Shown here piece after piece: positions 34,850 to 49,100 of a stretch of 64,000 nucleotides of DNA (the first letter of the stretch is position 1; each line of letters begins with the position of its first letter). Below the pieces are notes generated by a model. It saw nothing but the letters and a program-made list of their open reading frames with translations, was not told where the DNA came from and made no database searches. Both the position numbers and the translations under genes were made by a program. Source of the DNA: Entophlyctis helioformis (lineage: Eukaryota; Chytridiomycota; Chytridiomycetes; Chytridiales; Chytriomycetaceae); contig JAHLKH010000008.1 in assembly GCA_025526915.1 (NCBI GenBank), positions 1 to 64,000 on the forward strand, read 5' to 3'.

Positions 34850-35735
34850 CTTCCAACACTGGCAGAGACTCACGAGGCAATGAATGTGGCTCATGTCATA
34901 GCCAAGGACGCAGTCATCGCCAACGCAGAGAGCGATGCCACGACTCTCGATCTGGATGATGGTCAGACCAAGCAGTTGATCGAGGCTGTGATCAATGCTC
35001 TGCCTTCTGCGAGTCCACGCAAAGTGATCTGGCTGGGCAGCATCCGGGCCGGCGGGATGAGTGTTTCTCAATTGACTCTCGACTGCCGCACGAACCGCCC
35101 AGGGTCTCGTCCTTGCAGTCTATGCCGTGCTTGGATGCTTTGGTGCACGCATTGATCCTGGCCGCTGCCATGCTCTGCACTCTTGACCAGATCGGCTCAC
35201 AGAGCCTGTCTCTTGTGTCAGGCTCAACAATCGACTTGCCAAGGCTGCGGACGTCCACGAGGCCATTGCATTCAAGACAGCAAAGCATGCCGATCCAGGC
35301 GTCTCAGCAGGCGAGAGAGCCTTTTGCGATCTTCGCTGCCGTGCGTACTGCACGCCATTCCTGAATGCACAGGTACAGTTTCTCTGTTTCTGGATGCCCA
35401 TTGGCATGGCCGCCATGCTGCTTGATCGCCTGCTGATCACACTGGATGACATGGCATGGCATGGCATTCCACAGAAGGTCAAGGCCAAGCGGTTCACCAT
35501 GCGCAGCAACAGCATGTCAATTCGCGGAAACGCTCTTGAGGGCATCATGAAGCTGGCAGGATCGACCACTGGAGAGCGCGCATCTGCTGCGTCTCAAGGC
35601 CGCTGTGACAAGCCAACAGAGAAGGGCATTCCCGTTGTGTGGGCATTTGGCATCGACTTTACAGGTCAAGGTGGCCGGCACGCTGTGTTTGAGAAGTTTC
35701 TCATCAGGCATCTGCGGTCGTCTGGATATGCCTAT
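34850..35735 (+). pseudogene. Possible remnant of a transposon-encoded nuclease (Fanzor/TnpB-like), unconfirmed
   Basis: Three blocks look coding. The first, 34880–35075, holds AMNVAHVIAKDAVIANAESD. The second, 35223–35372, runs from LNNRLAKAADVHEAIAFK to CRAYCTPFLNAQ. The third, 35475–35735, begins KVKAKRFTMRSNSMSIRGN and contains VVWAFGIDFTGQGGRHAVFE followed by FLIRHLRSSGYAY. Blocks 2 and 3 splice in phase 0. The last block resembles the stretch before the zinc ribbon in TnpB/Fanzor-type proteins, but no CxxC zinc ribbon follows, and the first block is not clearly joined. If the assignment is right, it is a truncated relic. It may equally be an unrelated, unrecognised gene. Confidence 0.25.
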
Positions 35736-35955
35736 GTGCGTCTGATGCCACGTTGTCCATCCATCCATCTGTGCACCAACTGGCAAGATCATGCTCGCGG
35801 ATGTACGTTGTCCATGCAGGCTGCTGGCTCGAACCGGCTCGCTGGCAGATAGATTGGCGGAATGCCACACATTTATTGACGGGTTGCGACAACCATTGCG
35901 GACAGACACTGTAAAAGAAGGAACAGAGAGATCGAGGCAGAGCAAGGATCCATGA

Positions 35956-38017
<2,062 letters not shown>

Positions 38018-39733
38018 ATGAGCGCGGCCGACTTGAAGGGCCTGCGGCTGCGGCTGCGGCTGCCGGGGCTGCCGGGGCTGCCGGGGCTGGACACACCGGG
38101 CGGACTAGGCGGACTGCCAGGACCCGGTGGACCCGGTGGACCCGGTGGACTGCGCGTGAGTGGCCCCTGCATGCGCTCAGACACCGCGCCCGCTCCGTCG
38201 TGCTGACGCTCGCACGGCCAGGCCCTGCCGCCGCTGCCCCCGTCGTACGTGCAGCTGCAGGACAACGTGCTGGCCGCCGTGGCCGAGTACGACTTTGTCG
38301 TCGAGCGCGCCGCCGTCGCCCACTTCGACCGGCTGACCCAGCTGCTGGCCCGCGAGGCCCTGGCCCGCAAGGAGCGAGACGCCCGCCGTGCTGCCGCCGA
38401 CGAGCAGCGCTGGCTCGACCAGCAGCTGCTCCAAGCCCAAGCCCAGCAATCCCAGACAGACGACCCTCCTGCACCTGCACCTGAATCTACGTCGGTGTCT
38501 GCGACGGGTGGCGGCCAGGGTCGCTCTGCGAGCCCTGCTCCTGTCGCTGTGCCAGGGGTCGCTCCCCCTACTCCACACTCGCCTGCCCGCAGATCTCTCC
38601 AGCTCGGCGGCTCCTCGTCGTCGCAGCAGCAGCAGCAGGCGGTCGCCAAAGACGCGGACCAGGTGTGTGCACTCTGATCCATTTCCTGATACTCAACTTA
38701 CACGCCGCTGACAACCCCACGCCAGCAACGACCCAAGGGCCAGCAGCTGGACTACCGCGACTTTGAGCAGGGCCTTGCTCCGCCCGACCCGTGGGACTCG
38801 ACTGCCAACGAGCGCGATCTCGACTTTCGCATGCTGCAGGAAGTCATGGGCGGTGGCGGCGTCCAACCACAGCACGGCCCTGCCCGGCCGTCCTCGCGCA
38901 ACTCTGCTGCCCCAATGCCCTATTCTTCGTCGCCATCTGCCCATCCGCCCATGATGCACCATCGCGCTGCTTCGTTCCCGTATGCCCAGCCGCACGCCAG
39001 CCACACGAACCAGCCTGCACCTCCGCCATACACGCCGTTTGTGCCTGGCCCATCGCCTGCGAAGCTCGCCGCCCAGAGCGGCTCCGGCTCGAATTCAGGA
39101 TCCCCATCCCCGCAGCCCCCTGCGCGTCCTGCTCCTCCTGGATCTGAACCAGTCGCTGGCTTCTCGTCGGGCTTCGCGTCCCAGTTCCAGCGCATGCAAG
39201 TCACAGACGCACAGCCAGCGTCGGGGTCTGGGATGAAACTGCCGACGCCAACCATGCCCAGTCTGCCCAGGATGCCGCCACCACCGCCTGTGCCTGCTCC
39301 GCCGCAGACATATGGCGCAGGCAGTGCAGGCGGCAGCGCATCCATGTCTCCCCGCCACTCGCCGCCACCGCGTATTCCGCCCCGCGTGGTGTTTGCGACC
39401 GCCCAGGAAGGCGAGCTGTTCAACAGCTTTGTGCAGATGGGGTTCATGCCCGACATTCTTGTGCGTGCCATGCGCGTCAACGGCGCAGATGACAAGCTGG
39501 TCTTGGACTATGCCATTCGCGCAACCGACTTTGCCAATGCCGGATACGATCTCGACGCGATCGACATGGCGTTGGCTGCCCACCGCGATGATCCAGACGG
39601 CGTGGCTGCGTTCCTGCAGGCGTTTGCTGGCGTTGCGGAGCTTGGGTTCCCGCCTGAGCGCATCCGCGATGCGCTTGTTGCCAAAAAGAACAGCAAGGTC
39701 GATGCCATTGAGTTTCTCATGAGCAATCCATAA
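38018..39733 (+). CDS. UBAP1-like ESCRT-I protein with C-terminal tandem UBA (SOUBA)
   Basis: Exons 38018–38155, 38222–38662 and 38726–39733 join in phase 0 to give about 528 residues. The N-terminus is Gly/Pro/Leu-rich. Residues about 50–120 form a helical, charged region (YDFVVERAAVAHFDRLTQLL). The middle is a long Pro/Ser-rich linker. The last 110 residues form overlapping UBA-like helices (LFNSFVQMGFMPDILVRAM, YDLDAIDMALAAH, and VAELGFPPERIRDALVAKK), the arrangement seen in the SOUBA domain of UBAP1, which binds ubiquitin for endosomal ESCRT-I. No clear UMA motif is seen, so it could be another UBA-containing endocytic protein. VPS25, also ESCRT, lies 21 kb upstream. Confidence 0.6.
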
Positions 39734-39893
39734 AACCCCCCCTGATCTGCCTTGCGTGCCGACCGCCAACTCGTGTTCAGTCTCGTTTCATTTCTGGGAG
39801 GGTTGCGCCGCTCCATACAGGCAACGGCATTTCCCCATGGCCGCCGTCCTTGCCACGCTGCACTGCAGCCAATCTCTAGACAGTCGTGATGGA

Positions 39894-42800
39894 TCAAACA
39901 GCCATGATCTTGACGAGCTCGCTGGCCATCTTGGAGATGGACGCGGTCTGCTTGAAGCGCTCGTGCTCTGCAATGACAGTCGCAACCTCGACGAGACGCT
40001 CTTGGTCAAAGGCCGTCGCAATCTGCCAGTCCAGTGAGCAATCGTCAAAGGGTCAGCCAACGGCAGCCATCTGGATCTATGGGCAGCCTGGGCTGCAGCA
40101 TCCCCACCAACGGCGTCTTACCTGCGCGTTCTTCTTGCTGGCACCCTTGATGCGTCTCAAGATGGCGGAAATGGCCTTGATCAGGTCCTTGACACGGTCC
40201 TTGCCAAAGCTAAACGGCCCCTCGGTTGGTGCATCCACTGTAGACTGCAGCGCATTGGCAGCGGCTGTGCCAAACGACTTCAAAAACACGGCACCAGCCT
40301 CGGTCTGCAGCTCGGTCTCGATCTTGGGCAGCTTCTTGACCACCTCGGCCAGGATGTTGAATGCCTGGACGAGCGGGTACGACTTGAGCTTGCTCTGCAT
40401 CGTGAGCTGCACGGCAGGCACGAGCAGCGACGCGGCGTGCTTGGGGTACCGGTTCGTGAGATCCGTGAACAGGTCTGGGTGGATGTGCGTGTTCTTGACT
40501 GTCACAAAGTTGACAAGCGAGCCAAGGTACACGTCTGCGACGGCGTCCGTGTCCGCAATCGAGAACAGAGGCGTCTCGGGAGCAGCAGGGGCGGAAACAG
40601 CAGCCGGCGCGACCTCGTCCTTCTTCTTGTCGCCCTTGCGGCGCTTCTTGGACGGCTCTTCCTCCAGCACAATCTTGACCGTCTCCTCGGTCGTGGGGAG
40701 GGAAGGGTCGCATTGCTGATACAGCTTGACGGCATAAATAGACATGGTGCTGCACAGCGACGCGTAGTTCTTGTTGGGGGCACGCAGAGCAAACGCGTGC
40801 ACCTCGCGGAGGAATGCAATGGCGTCGCCCTTGCTCACCACAGGGACCTTTTTCGCGTGCGAGAGGCCGTTCTTGAGCAGCGCAACCATGCGCGTGTTGA
40901 GGTACTTTTCATCGGGACTGGTCGACGTAGACTCTGCAAACTTGAGCAGCGACTTGGCCACGCCAATGATCATCGGGCTGGTTGGGCTGGTGCGGATAAA
41001 AAGCTCGATAAAGTCGAGGACGCGCGTCTTGAAGTGCAACACACTCTGCTTGGTGTCTGGCCATCCCATGCAAACGCAGCAGCTGGTGGGTCAGCCACCA
41101 ACACCAGGCAGACAGGCAGGCAAGCCAACGCAGTCTGGTTTCTGCTTACCCTTCTTGACCGTCTTGATGTCCTTGCGGTGGCGGAAGATCTCGGCAAGCT
41201 TATCATCAAAGGCCTCCATCTGGTCATCGTCAAGACCCTCGTCCTCGTCATCATCGTCATCATTGCCACCGGCATCGCCAAGCGCCTCCTGGATCTTGCG
41301 ACGGAGCTCCTCATCGACAACCATCGGCCCGCTATCGGCCTCAAAGTCGGCTGCGTCGTCCTCGTCGTCGTCATCCTCGTCCTCATCCTCGTCGTCTTCC
41401 TCGCTGTCCTTGCCATCATCTCCCTCGGCATCATCGTCCTCGCCATCCACATCCATGCCCTGCACGTCATCCTCGGTCTCAAAGAGCTCTCCAGCACCTT
41501 GAACACCGCCCTTGGCAGCGAGCACGTCAAAGATCAGGTCGATGGACGTCTGGGTCATGCGGCCACAAAAGACCTTGAACACGTCTGATGCAAGACCACG
41601 AGCGACCGCCGAGGGCTTGGCAAGGAAACTGATCAGGATATCCATCAGAACCTCGACAGGCTCGGGCTTCGGCTCGTCGCTCTCCTCGACAGCCTGCTCA
41701 ACCGCATCAGCCTTTCCTCCAGCTGGGAATGGATTGGACGCAGCACAGCGCGTCAGTTCAACCAGCACTTGACAGACAAGAGACTAGCCAAGTGAGATCG
41801 TGTGTGTGCATCTCTCACCCTTGCGCTTCTTGGATGCCTTGGGAGCCTCGACGGGAGCCGGCTTGAACATCAGGTTGTAACAGTCGTCGAGTTCCTTGAC
41901 AAGCGAGGCAGACTCGCCAGACTCGGTAAAGATGCTCAGCAGAACGTGGAGGAACAGGAGCTCAAACGCGTGGTGCTCTGCAATCGCCTGAGAGTCAGAC
42001 TTGGGCAGCTTGGCAATCGTGGCGCGGATGGCGGTGATATGCGCAAAGCCGTCATTGATCGCCTGCTCGACCTCTTCGTCCTCGTCATTCTCGATCTGCT
42101 CGAGGTTCTTGCTGGCGCGGTGCGTCTTGATGAGCTGGCAAACAAAGTAGGCCCAAGAGTCGCCGTTAAGACGAACTCCCGTCTTGCCACGAATCGTCTT
42201 GGCAGCGGCCGTCTCTGCGCCGGTGGTAGGCGCAGCAGTCAGCGACATGGTGCTCAGCGATCCCAGCACAGACTGCAGCTTCTCGCGACAGAAGCTGCGA
42301 AGGGTCTCCGACAGGTCGGGAACAACGGGCTGGATCGCGCGTCGAGAGGCGTCGAAAGCAATAATGGTAAGAATCTAACGCTTGCTGACACTGCGATCCG
42401 CCTGGCACCATCCTACCATGGGCGAGCACATACCTGGACAATCTTGTTCTTGGCGTCCTTCTTGACCACGCGGAAGAAGCCGTGGACGACCAAAAACTCA
42501 ACAACGGTCAAGATCCACGACTCGTCCTTCTTGACCTTGCCAACGCGGACGAGAAGCGACATCTGCTCGAGAATCCAGCGACGGATGCTCTCGACGCGGG
42601 ATGCATCTGCAAGCTCCTCCTCACTGGAATGCCACGCACGGCCGTCAGCAAACGCCGTCAGGCCCAGTTCATCAATCCGACGCAGAGTGTACACTCACGT
42701 GACGTTCATGGTCTTGGGGTCAAAGAACGCCTTGGACAGGAAACCAATGTACGACTCGATGCCCTCGGCAGTCAGGGAGCCAAGAATGGTCTCGACCGTC

Positions 42801-44466
42801 TTGGTTCGGGTGATGGTGTCAAAGCGGAAGTTGCCGTGCTTGCCGATCAGCTGCATCACAAGCGGGAGGGCCATGACGGGCTTGTCCACTGCGAGTTTGG
42901 AAAGAAGCTGGGCCTGGAGTGCGGAAGCATCCCGTCAGGGAAACAAAGAGTGTGTGAGACGGCGTGAAACGAGTAGCCAGGCCACGAGACGCGCCGCTTA
43001 CCGTGTGCTTGGCCTGCTTGTGCAAAAAGTTGTCGTGGCCAGCAAGGTTGTTGATCAGGCAACGCATAAAGTGTGGAGTGATAAAGAGGGCGACCTGCGA
43101 CTCGTCGATCGAGGGCAGGATAAGCTGGAAGACCTGGAAGCCAAGGTACTTGCGCTCGTGGGTGGATGTGAACATGAGCTCTGGGATGGGAGAATGAAAC
43201 AGCGGCATGGAGGAGTGAGCCCACGAAACAGACTTGAATGGGCGGCACTCAGAGGGAGCATACCGTCCAGTCCCGTCCAGAAGTCGCCAAGCGCAAGCCG
43301 CTTGGGCACGGCCGCCGATGGCGCTGTGAGCTCGCTGATGACCGACTTCCAGGCAGAGTGCACACGCGGGTTCGTGTGGGTGGTGTTCTGTTGTTGACGG
43401 CGCGCCAGCGGTCAGAGAGTCTGCATTGCAGACAGAGACAAGCAAGGCAGAGAGAGGCAAGCCACAGCCACATACCTTGAGCACGTCAATCAGCTTGTCC
43501 TTGTTGCTGCGGTGCAGATCTGGCCGTGGCGCCAGTTGGCACCAAGAAGCTCCTGCCAGCCGCCGTACGACGGCACGATCCGTTGTCCCTCGACAGCAAA
43601 CCAAAGCTCCTCTGGGTTCTGGATGCCGTTGGCCAGCACAAGACGGATGATCTTGTCTGTTGCCTCTTGAGCAATGGGCGAGTGCTGGACCTCTTCCAAG
43701 GCCGTCAGGACGACTTTGCAGGCGGCTTCGGACAGATACGACTTTGCATTGGCAAACTGGACGAGCGTCGACGTGATCAGGGCCACGTCTTCAATGGTCG
43801 TGTGGGCGAGCCTGAGGAGACCCGACTGGCAGATGGCCATGAGTCCAAACATGCGTCCAAAGTACAGCTCCTTTTCCTCCTTGGACGATCTCGTTCCGTT
43901 GATCTCTGTGAGCTTGACGAGCAGGTCAATGGCCAGCGATGTCTTGACAAACGGCACGCTGCGCAAGAGCTGGCATGGATCCAGAGCAACGATCCGAGGC
44001 AGCGGCAGAGAGGAGGCCAAGGGCGGGCGGTCGCAGGATGGGCAGCATCAGACATGCAATCACAGGCCAGTCAGTTGCTGCTGTGCACTGTCAAGGCCCT
44101 GCGTGCACACCCAATGAGCCAACCAACACACCTCGGCGAGAGCGACGGCGAATCCCTGGCGGGCACCGTCATTGGACGACGGCAGGCCACGCAGCAGACG
44201 GCGAATGCCGTAGGCGACATCCGGCGCACAGGCAAGCTCGAGAGCGTCGGCCGAGTCGACCTCGGACACGGGCGACTCGTGCGATCCTTGGAAGGTCGTG
44301 AGGGCAGACAGGAGCTGCTCGGCAGCCTCCATGCGCTCGTCGGCGTTGATGGAAGTGAGGCGTCCGTACAGCATCAGCGTGGACGGCTGCTGCGACTGCA
44401 CCGAGCTTTGCGACTGCACCGACTGCACCGACTGCTGTGATGCCGTCTTGGCCATGGCGGGCGACT

Positions 44467-44503
<37 letters not shown>

Positions 44504-44518
44504 ACCGGCGGCTGGCAT
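39894..44518 (-). CDS. POL5: Pol5 / MYBBP1A-like nucleolar protein (DNA polymerase phi family)
   Basis: Nucleolar HEAT-repeat protein needed for rRNA synthesis and ribosome assembly; despite the name it is not a proven polymerase. The start at 44518 gives MPAAG and a poly-Ser tract encoded by the GCT repeat, then LMLYGRLTSINADERMEAAE. About ten exons follow. Typical pieces are SVPFVKTSLAIDLLVKLTEI, DKPVMALPLVMQLIGKHGNF, the acidic block around 41480–41340 (EEDDEDEDEDDDDEDDAAD) and, just after it, DDDQMEAFDDKLAEIFRHRK, a hallmark of the family. The C-terminal exon ends SKMASELVKIMAV at 39894. One frame change is needed at about 43520 (HGQ/HGPDLHRSN). The gene is divergent from the UTP30-like gene. 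Confidence 0.88.
44471..44503. repeat. (GCT)11 trinucleotide repeat coding for poly-Ser
   Basis: Eleven GCT units read as AGC (Ser) codons in the N-terminus of the Pol5-like protein. Length variation between strains would be expected. Confidence 0.95.
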
Positions 44519-44657
44519 GCTTGCGAACAGTGTTCTGTTGTCGTGTGGAAAGGCGGGGCGGGCGGATGCACACGCTGCCAGAAAAAAAAAAACGTGAACT
44601 TTTTTTTTTTTTTTTGGTTTGTTGCGCTCACCCGAACGAGAACAATCTGCCCACGCC
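44519..44657. promoter_or_regulatory. Bidirectional promoter with A11/T17 tracts, POL5 / UTP30-like
   Basis: These 139 bp lie between two ribosome-biogenesis genes. An A11 run (44582–44592) and a T17 run (44600–44616) are separated by CGTGAAC, an inverted arrangement. Poly(dA:dT) tracts exclude nucleosomes and are common in fungal ribosome-biogenesis promoters. Confidence 0.6.
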
Positions 44658-46065
44658 ATGGACAAGACACAGGTGCGGGCCGAGCATCGAGCGTCGAGCG
44701 TCTTGCTGTGCCGCCGCTGTGCCGTGGGCTGCCGCTGACCCCCGCATGCTGCCATGGCGACTGGCTGGAACGGCGGATTGTCTGCATGCCGGCCTGCATC
44801 AACAGGTCGAAAAGGCAACCCGGGCGCTCCTTGCGTTTGTGCAGAAGAAGGACCGTGAGGCATCAACAAAGGGCAGCAAGAAGCCCACCAACGACCTCAT
44901 TGCCGAGGCCGATGGCAAGCCAGAGGCCCTGTGGGCCATCATTGCGACAAAGAAGCTGCCCATGAAGCTGCACATCAAGCCCATCTCCATGTGCGTTGTC
45001 CGTGTTGCCGTCTGGTGCACCCACCGTGGCATTCGTTTTGTCGCTGCGTGGACTTTGCGGCCGGTGATCCTGCATGGGGATGCTCGCATTGCGCACTCTT
45101 GCCTTTCCAACTGACAACATGGTGCCGTGACAGCCCGCTCCCGCACGCCATCTTGCCAGCCAACGCAGAAGTGTGCCTGATCACAAAAGATCCCCAGAGA
45201 GAGTTCAAGGACCTGGTTGCAAGCGCCGGCATCACTCGTGTCTCGCGGGTATGTCGGTGCTGATCGCTTTCCGGTGCACTCTGCAGCTGCCATTGCTGTC
45301 CGCCATTGCTGTCTGCCATTGCTGTCTGCCAATGTGCAATCGCCACTGGTCGCAGCATCGGCAGCAGATGCTAACGCTCTGTTGATGCGCACGCGTTGGG
45401 CAACATGGCTGCAGGTCATTGGCGTCTCAAAGCTCAGATCCAAGTTCAAGCCCTACGAGGCCAAGCGCAAGCTGTGTGCTTCCTACGACGTTTTCATTGC
45501 GGACGAGCGCGTCTTGCCGCTCCTGCCGCCTCTGCTCGGAAAGACGTTCTTTGAGAAGAAAAAGTGCGTCGTGTGCCTGTGCAACGCTGGGCGTGGTGGC
45601 CATTCCATTGACACACATGCAACCCATAGGCACCCATCGCCCGTCAACCTCACCAAGAAGGACGTCAAGGCTGAGATTGAGCGCGTGCTCAACTCGACAC
45701 AATTGCATCTCAACAAGGGCGCCTGCAAGTATGTGCGGCTGGCTTTTGTTCGTGACATGGCAGTTTGCCGAGCATTTCCCCATGGATCTGACACTCTTTG
45801 ACTGCCTTTGCGTGACAGTGCCCTCAGAGTCGGTCTGACCACGCTCACGCTGAGTCAGAACGTCGACAACATCATGGAGGCCGTCAAGGCAGCAGTCGAG
45901 AAGCTGCCTGGAAAGTGGAAGAACGTGCAGTCGATCAACATCAAGACCAGCGCATCGATCGCATTGCCCGTGTACAACTCTCGGCCCGATGAGCCTGCGT
46001 CTGACGACGACGACGACGAGGAGGAGGCTGGCGCTGATGATGCCGACAGCGATGCCGACGAGTAG
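44658..46065 (+). CDS. UTP30: Ribosomal L1-domain protein, Utp30/Cic1/RSL1D1-like
   Basis: Nucleolar L1-fold protein of pre-ribosomes. Six exons fit: 44658–44672 (only MDKTQ), 44806–44990, 45134–45248, 45415–45563, 45630–45728 and 45819–46065. They give about 269 residues. Family features include KKLPMKLHIKPISIPLPHAI, EVCLITKDPQREFKDLV, RKLCASYDVFIADERVLPLL, LGKTFFEKKKHPSPVNL and the second half ALRVGLTTLTLSQNVDNIME. The C-terminus is strongly acidic (ASDDDDDEEEAGADDADSD). Utp30 and Cic1 of yeast are close relatives, so the orthology within the group is uncertain. The poly(A/T) promoter shared with POL5 suggests co-regulation. Confidence 0.88.
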
Positions 46066-46127
46066 TCTTGTCGACTCTCTCTCCTTTCTCTCCTTCCTGC
46101 CCCGCAATAAATCTGTCGCCACCGCCC

Positions 46128-49100
46128 ATGTTTGGCGTTCGCAAGGGCTTGCACAGAGACACTCGCGCCGCAAAGGACGGGCCGGCCCTGCAGGTGCTCT
46201 CGTTCGTTGCGTCTGCCTCGAAGCTGCCGACAGACTCGTTTGCGCCGGCTACCAAGGTCGTTGGCCGCTTCCAGCTGCTGCGGTCGCTGTCCAAGTTTCC
46301 GTATCTGTGCGAGTACGTCGAGATATCCAAGAGTGCCCATGGTTCGTCCGTCTGCCAGCCGGTCCGCCCAGCCGGTTTGCCAAGCCGTCGCTCAGCCAGC
46401 TATGCAGACTCTAGAACTCACACTCACTCGCCATCCATGCCCTCACGGACACACACACACGCTGGTTCTCCGTGCTCAGGCCGAATGTTTGTTGTCAGCG
46501 AGCGCAGTGGCTCAGCAACATCTCTTGCGAGTCTTGTTGCATCCAGGTTGGCAAGACCTGCGTTTGAGTGGCAGACATCGCTTGCCATGGCATGATGCGC
46601 ACACACATCTCTGACACGGCGTCGGCATCAACAAGCTCTGGACAGAGCATGCCAACGCTGGACCAGATCCGCAAATGGACCCTGCAGATCGTCTTGACCA
46701 TGGCGTATCTGCACAGCCATGGGCTCGTGCACCTCAACTTGAACCTGTCAAACGTCTTGGTCGAGCCATCGACCAACAGCATCAAACTGTCCAACTACGG
46801 CATGTACTTTCTGACTGGAAATGGCGCAGATGTCATGTTCCCGATTGGACTGCCGCACTATCTATCGCCCGAAGAGATTGCTGCCGGGCCGCATTCTGGA
46901 CAGCCGTCCTCTCCAAAGGTGCAAAGGGCATGCCGTGACGTGACGTGGACTTGCATGCACGCGCGCGACTGCGTTTCTAATGCAGTGTGCAAACTGACCA
47001 TGGATCCAGAGCGACATTTGGAGTCTTGGCATTTTGCTGCTTGAACTGTACGCAGGCCCAGCCGTGATGGGCGAGACCTGACCGACGTTCCAGCCATTCT
47101 CAAGACGGTCTTGTCGTGGACAGATCAGAGCACTAGCCGCGTTTTGGATACGATCGTCGGCATGGACCCAAGCCTGGCCGATTTCATTCGCTCGTGTCTC
47201 GCCACATCGCCAGCAGACCGCCCTTCGGCCATGGCTCTGGCGCACTCTCCCTTTCTTCAACAGCAAGCCGGACAAGGCCAGCTCCTTGGAATGCATATCA
47301 ACAACCACGAGCCGTGGTTCAAGAAGCCGCATCTCTTTGAGGGCCGACTCTCGTCTGCAGTTGCCAATTCCCCAGCAGCAACCGACCCGAACGCGTTGTC
47401 TCGGCCGGGCCAGCAATCCGCCTCGTCGGCCATGAGTGCATCAGGATATTCAGTTGCGGACAGATTGTCTGGCATGGCAATGGATGCAGAAGCCCGATAC
47501 CCACTCTCGCTCGGAGAGCTGTTTTACTACTGGAAGATGGCTGGTGGCGATCTCGACCTGCTAGTGCTCAAAACCGGAGTCACCAACACGCCGTCGCTCG
47601 GCAAGCTGCCCTCGTTGGTCCGCTTCGGCGAGAACGTCGAAGAGCTGCTATTGGCGTCCCAAAGCACGAGTCTCTTCTCAGACTGCCACACGGCCATCCC
47701 TGTTGATCATATCTGGACCAAGCTGGACGCGTTTGAGAGCGTACTCATCCGGCCCGAGTCGGTGCTGGACGCGTACAAGGACGACTGGAAGCATGTCTTG
47801 CCATTCGCGGCACAGAATCTGGACAAGGTGTGGGAGTCGTATCAGCAAACCGCGCAACTTAAACTGTCGCTCGCCAACAAGGAAAGTGATATAGGGTACC
47901 AATACTGTCGCGTCAGGATGTTTCACCGTCTGCTGTGCAAGTATCCAAGCTCGATATCCGCCATTCGCAACGAGGCTGTCTCGGATGTGCCTCCTGTAAG
48001 TGCGTTGCGGACACTTTGACAATCGATGCACTGGGCTGGTTGGATGGAGTGACGGAACAGCTAATCCATGCGACTGTGGCATGACGCAGCTGTTGCGCGG
48101 CAAGATTTGGGCTGCGCTGCTCCACGTTCGCGGCGATGTTGATGCTCACTATGACATGTTTGACAAGGACACGGAAAAGGAAACGGACAGACAGGTGCGC
48201 ATTGCTCGTGTGTGTCTTGAGTCGCTTTGGATCGGGTTTGTCTTGGGCTAACGTCTCTTGCTGTCCACGTTGCCATCAGCTGGATCTTGACATTCCTAGA
48301 TGCCATCAGGTAAATGCTGATGCTGCAGCAGCTGCTTGCAAGGAGTGCTGTCGGCAACACGAGGTGGGCGATTCAAGCATTGACCATGATAAGACATTTC
48401 GTGAGCCAGTACAACGAGCTGCTGTCGTCGCCAATTGGACACTACAAACTCAAGCGTGTCCTCAAGGCATGGATCGAAGGCGAGAAAGGGAAGCATGTCT
48501 ACTGGCAGGGGCTGGATTCCATGTGTGCTCCCTTTGTTACGCTCAACTTTGAGGACGAGGTAAGCGTTGTGGATGTGCGGGCATCTGTGTCTGGCAATGC
48601 GGCCGCTGACCAAGACATGCATCTACAGGGGCTTGCATTTGCAAGCATGCGGTCTTTCATCACCAACTACTGCGAGGGATTCTTTGTCAATGACAACTCC
48701 AAACTGATGCGAGAGTAAGCTCACTACTACGACTTGCGCTTTCGACGGATCTTGGCTATTCATGCAGATGCATGTCCGGCGTGCTTGCTTACTGTTTGGC
48801 ATAGGTTCATGCTCGCATTTCGATACGTGCTTTCGTTTCATGATCCAGAGCTGTCGAGCCATTTGTTCACCATCGGTCTTGGCCCAGAGCTGTTTGCCAT
48901 CTCTTGGTTTATGACGCTGTTTGCGCGTAAGAATTGCAGGAGTGCGGCTCGGGACTCTTGAACGCTCACGCCAACATGCAGCACTCTTGACATATAACTA
49001 TCCATTCATGCTGCGCAGACGTTCTTCCGTTGGACAAGATCTACCATCTCTGGGACCATTTCCTTGTTGGGCCGCCGTTTCTGTTCATCTATGTCGGCGT

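Noticed and set aside
40437..43397. Long plus-strand open frames across the POL5 region
   Set aside because: They mirror the acidic and Leu-rich coding of POL5 on the other strand (for example runs of Val/Ile/Leu opposite Asp/Glu codons).
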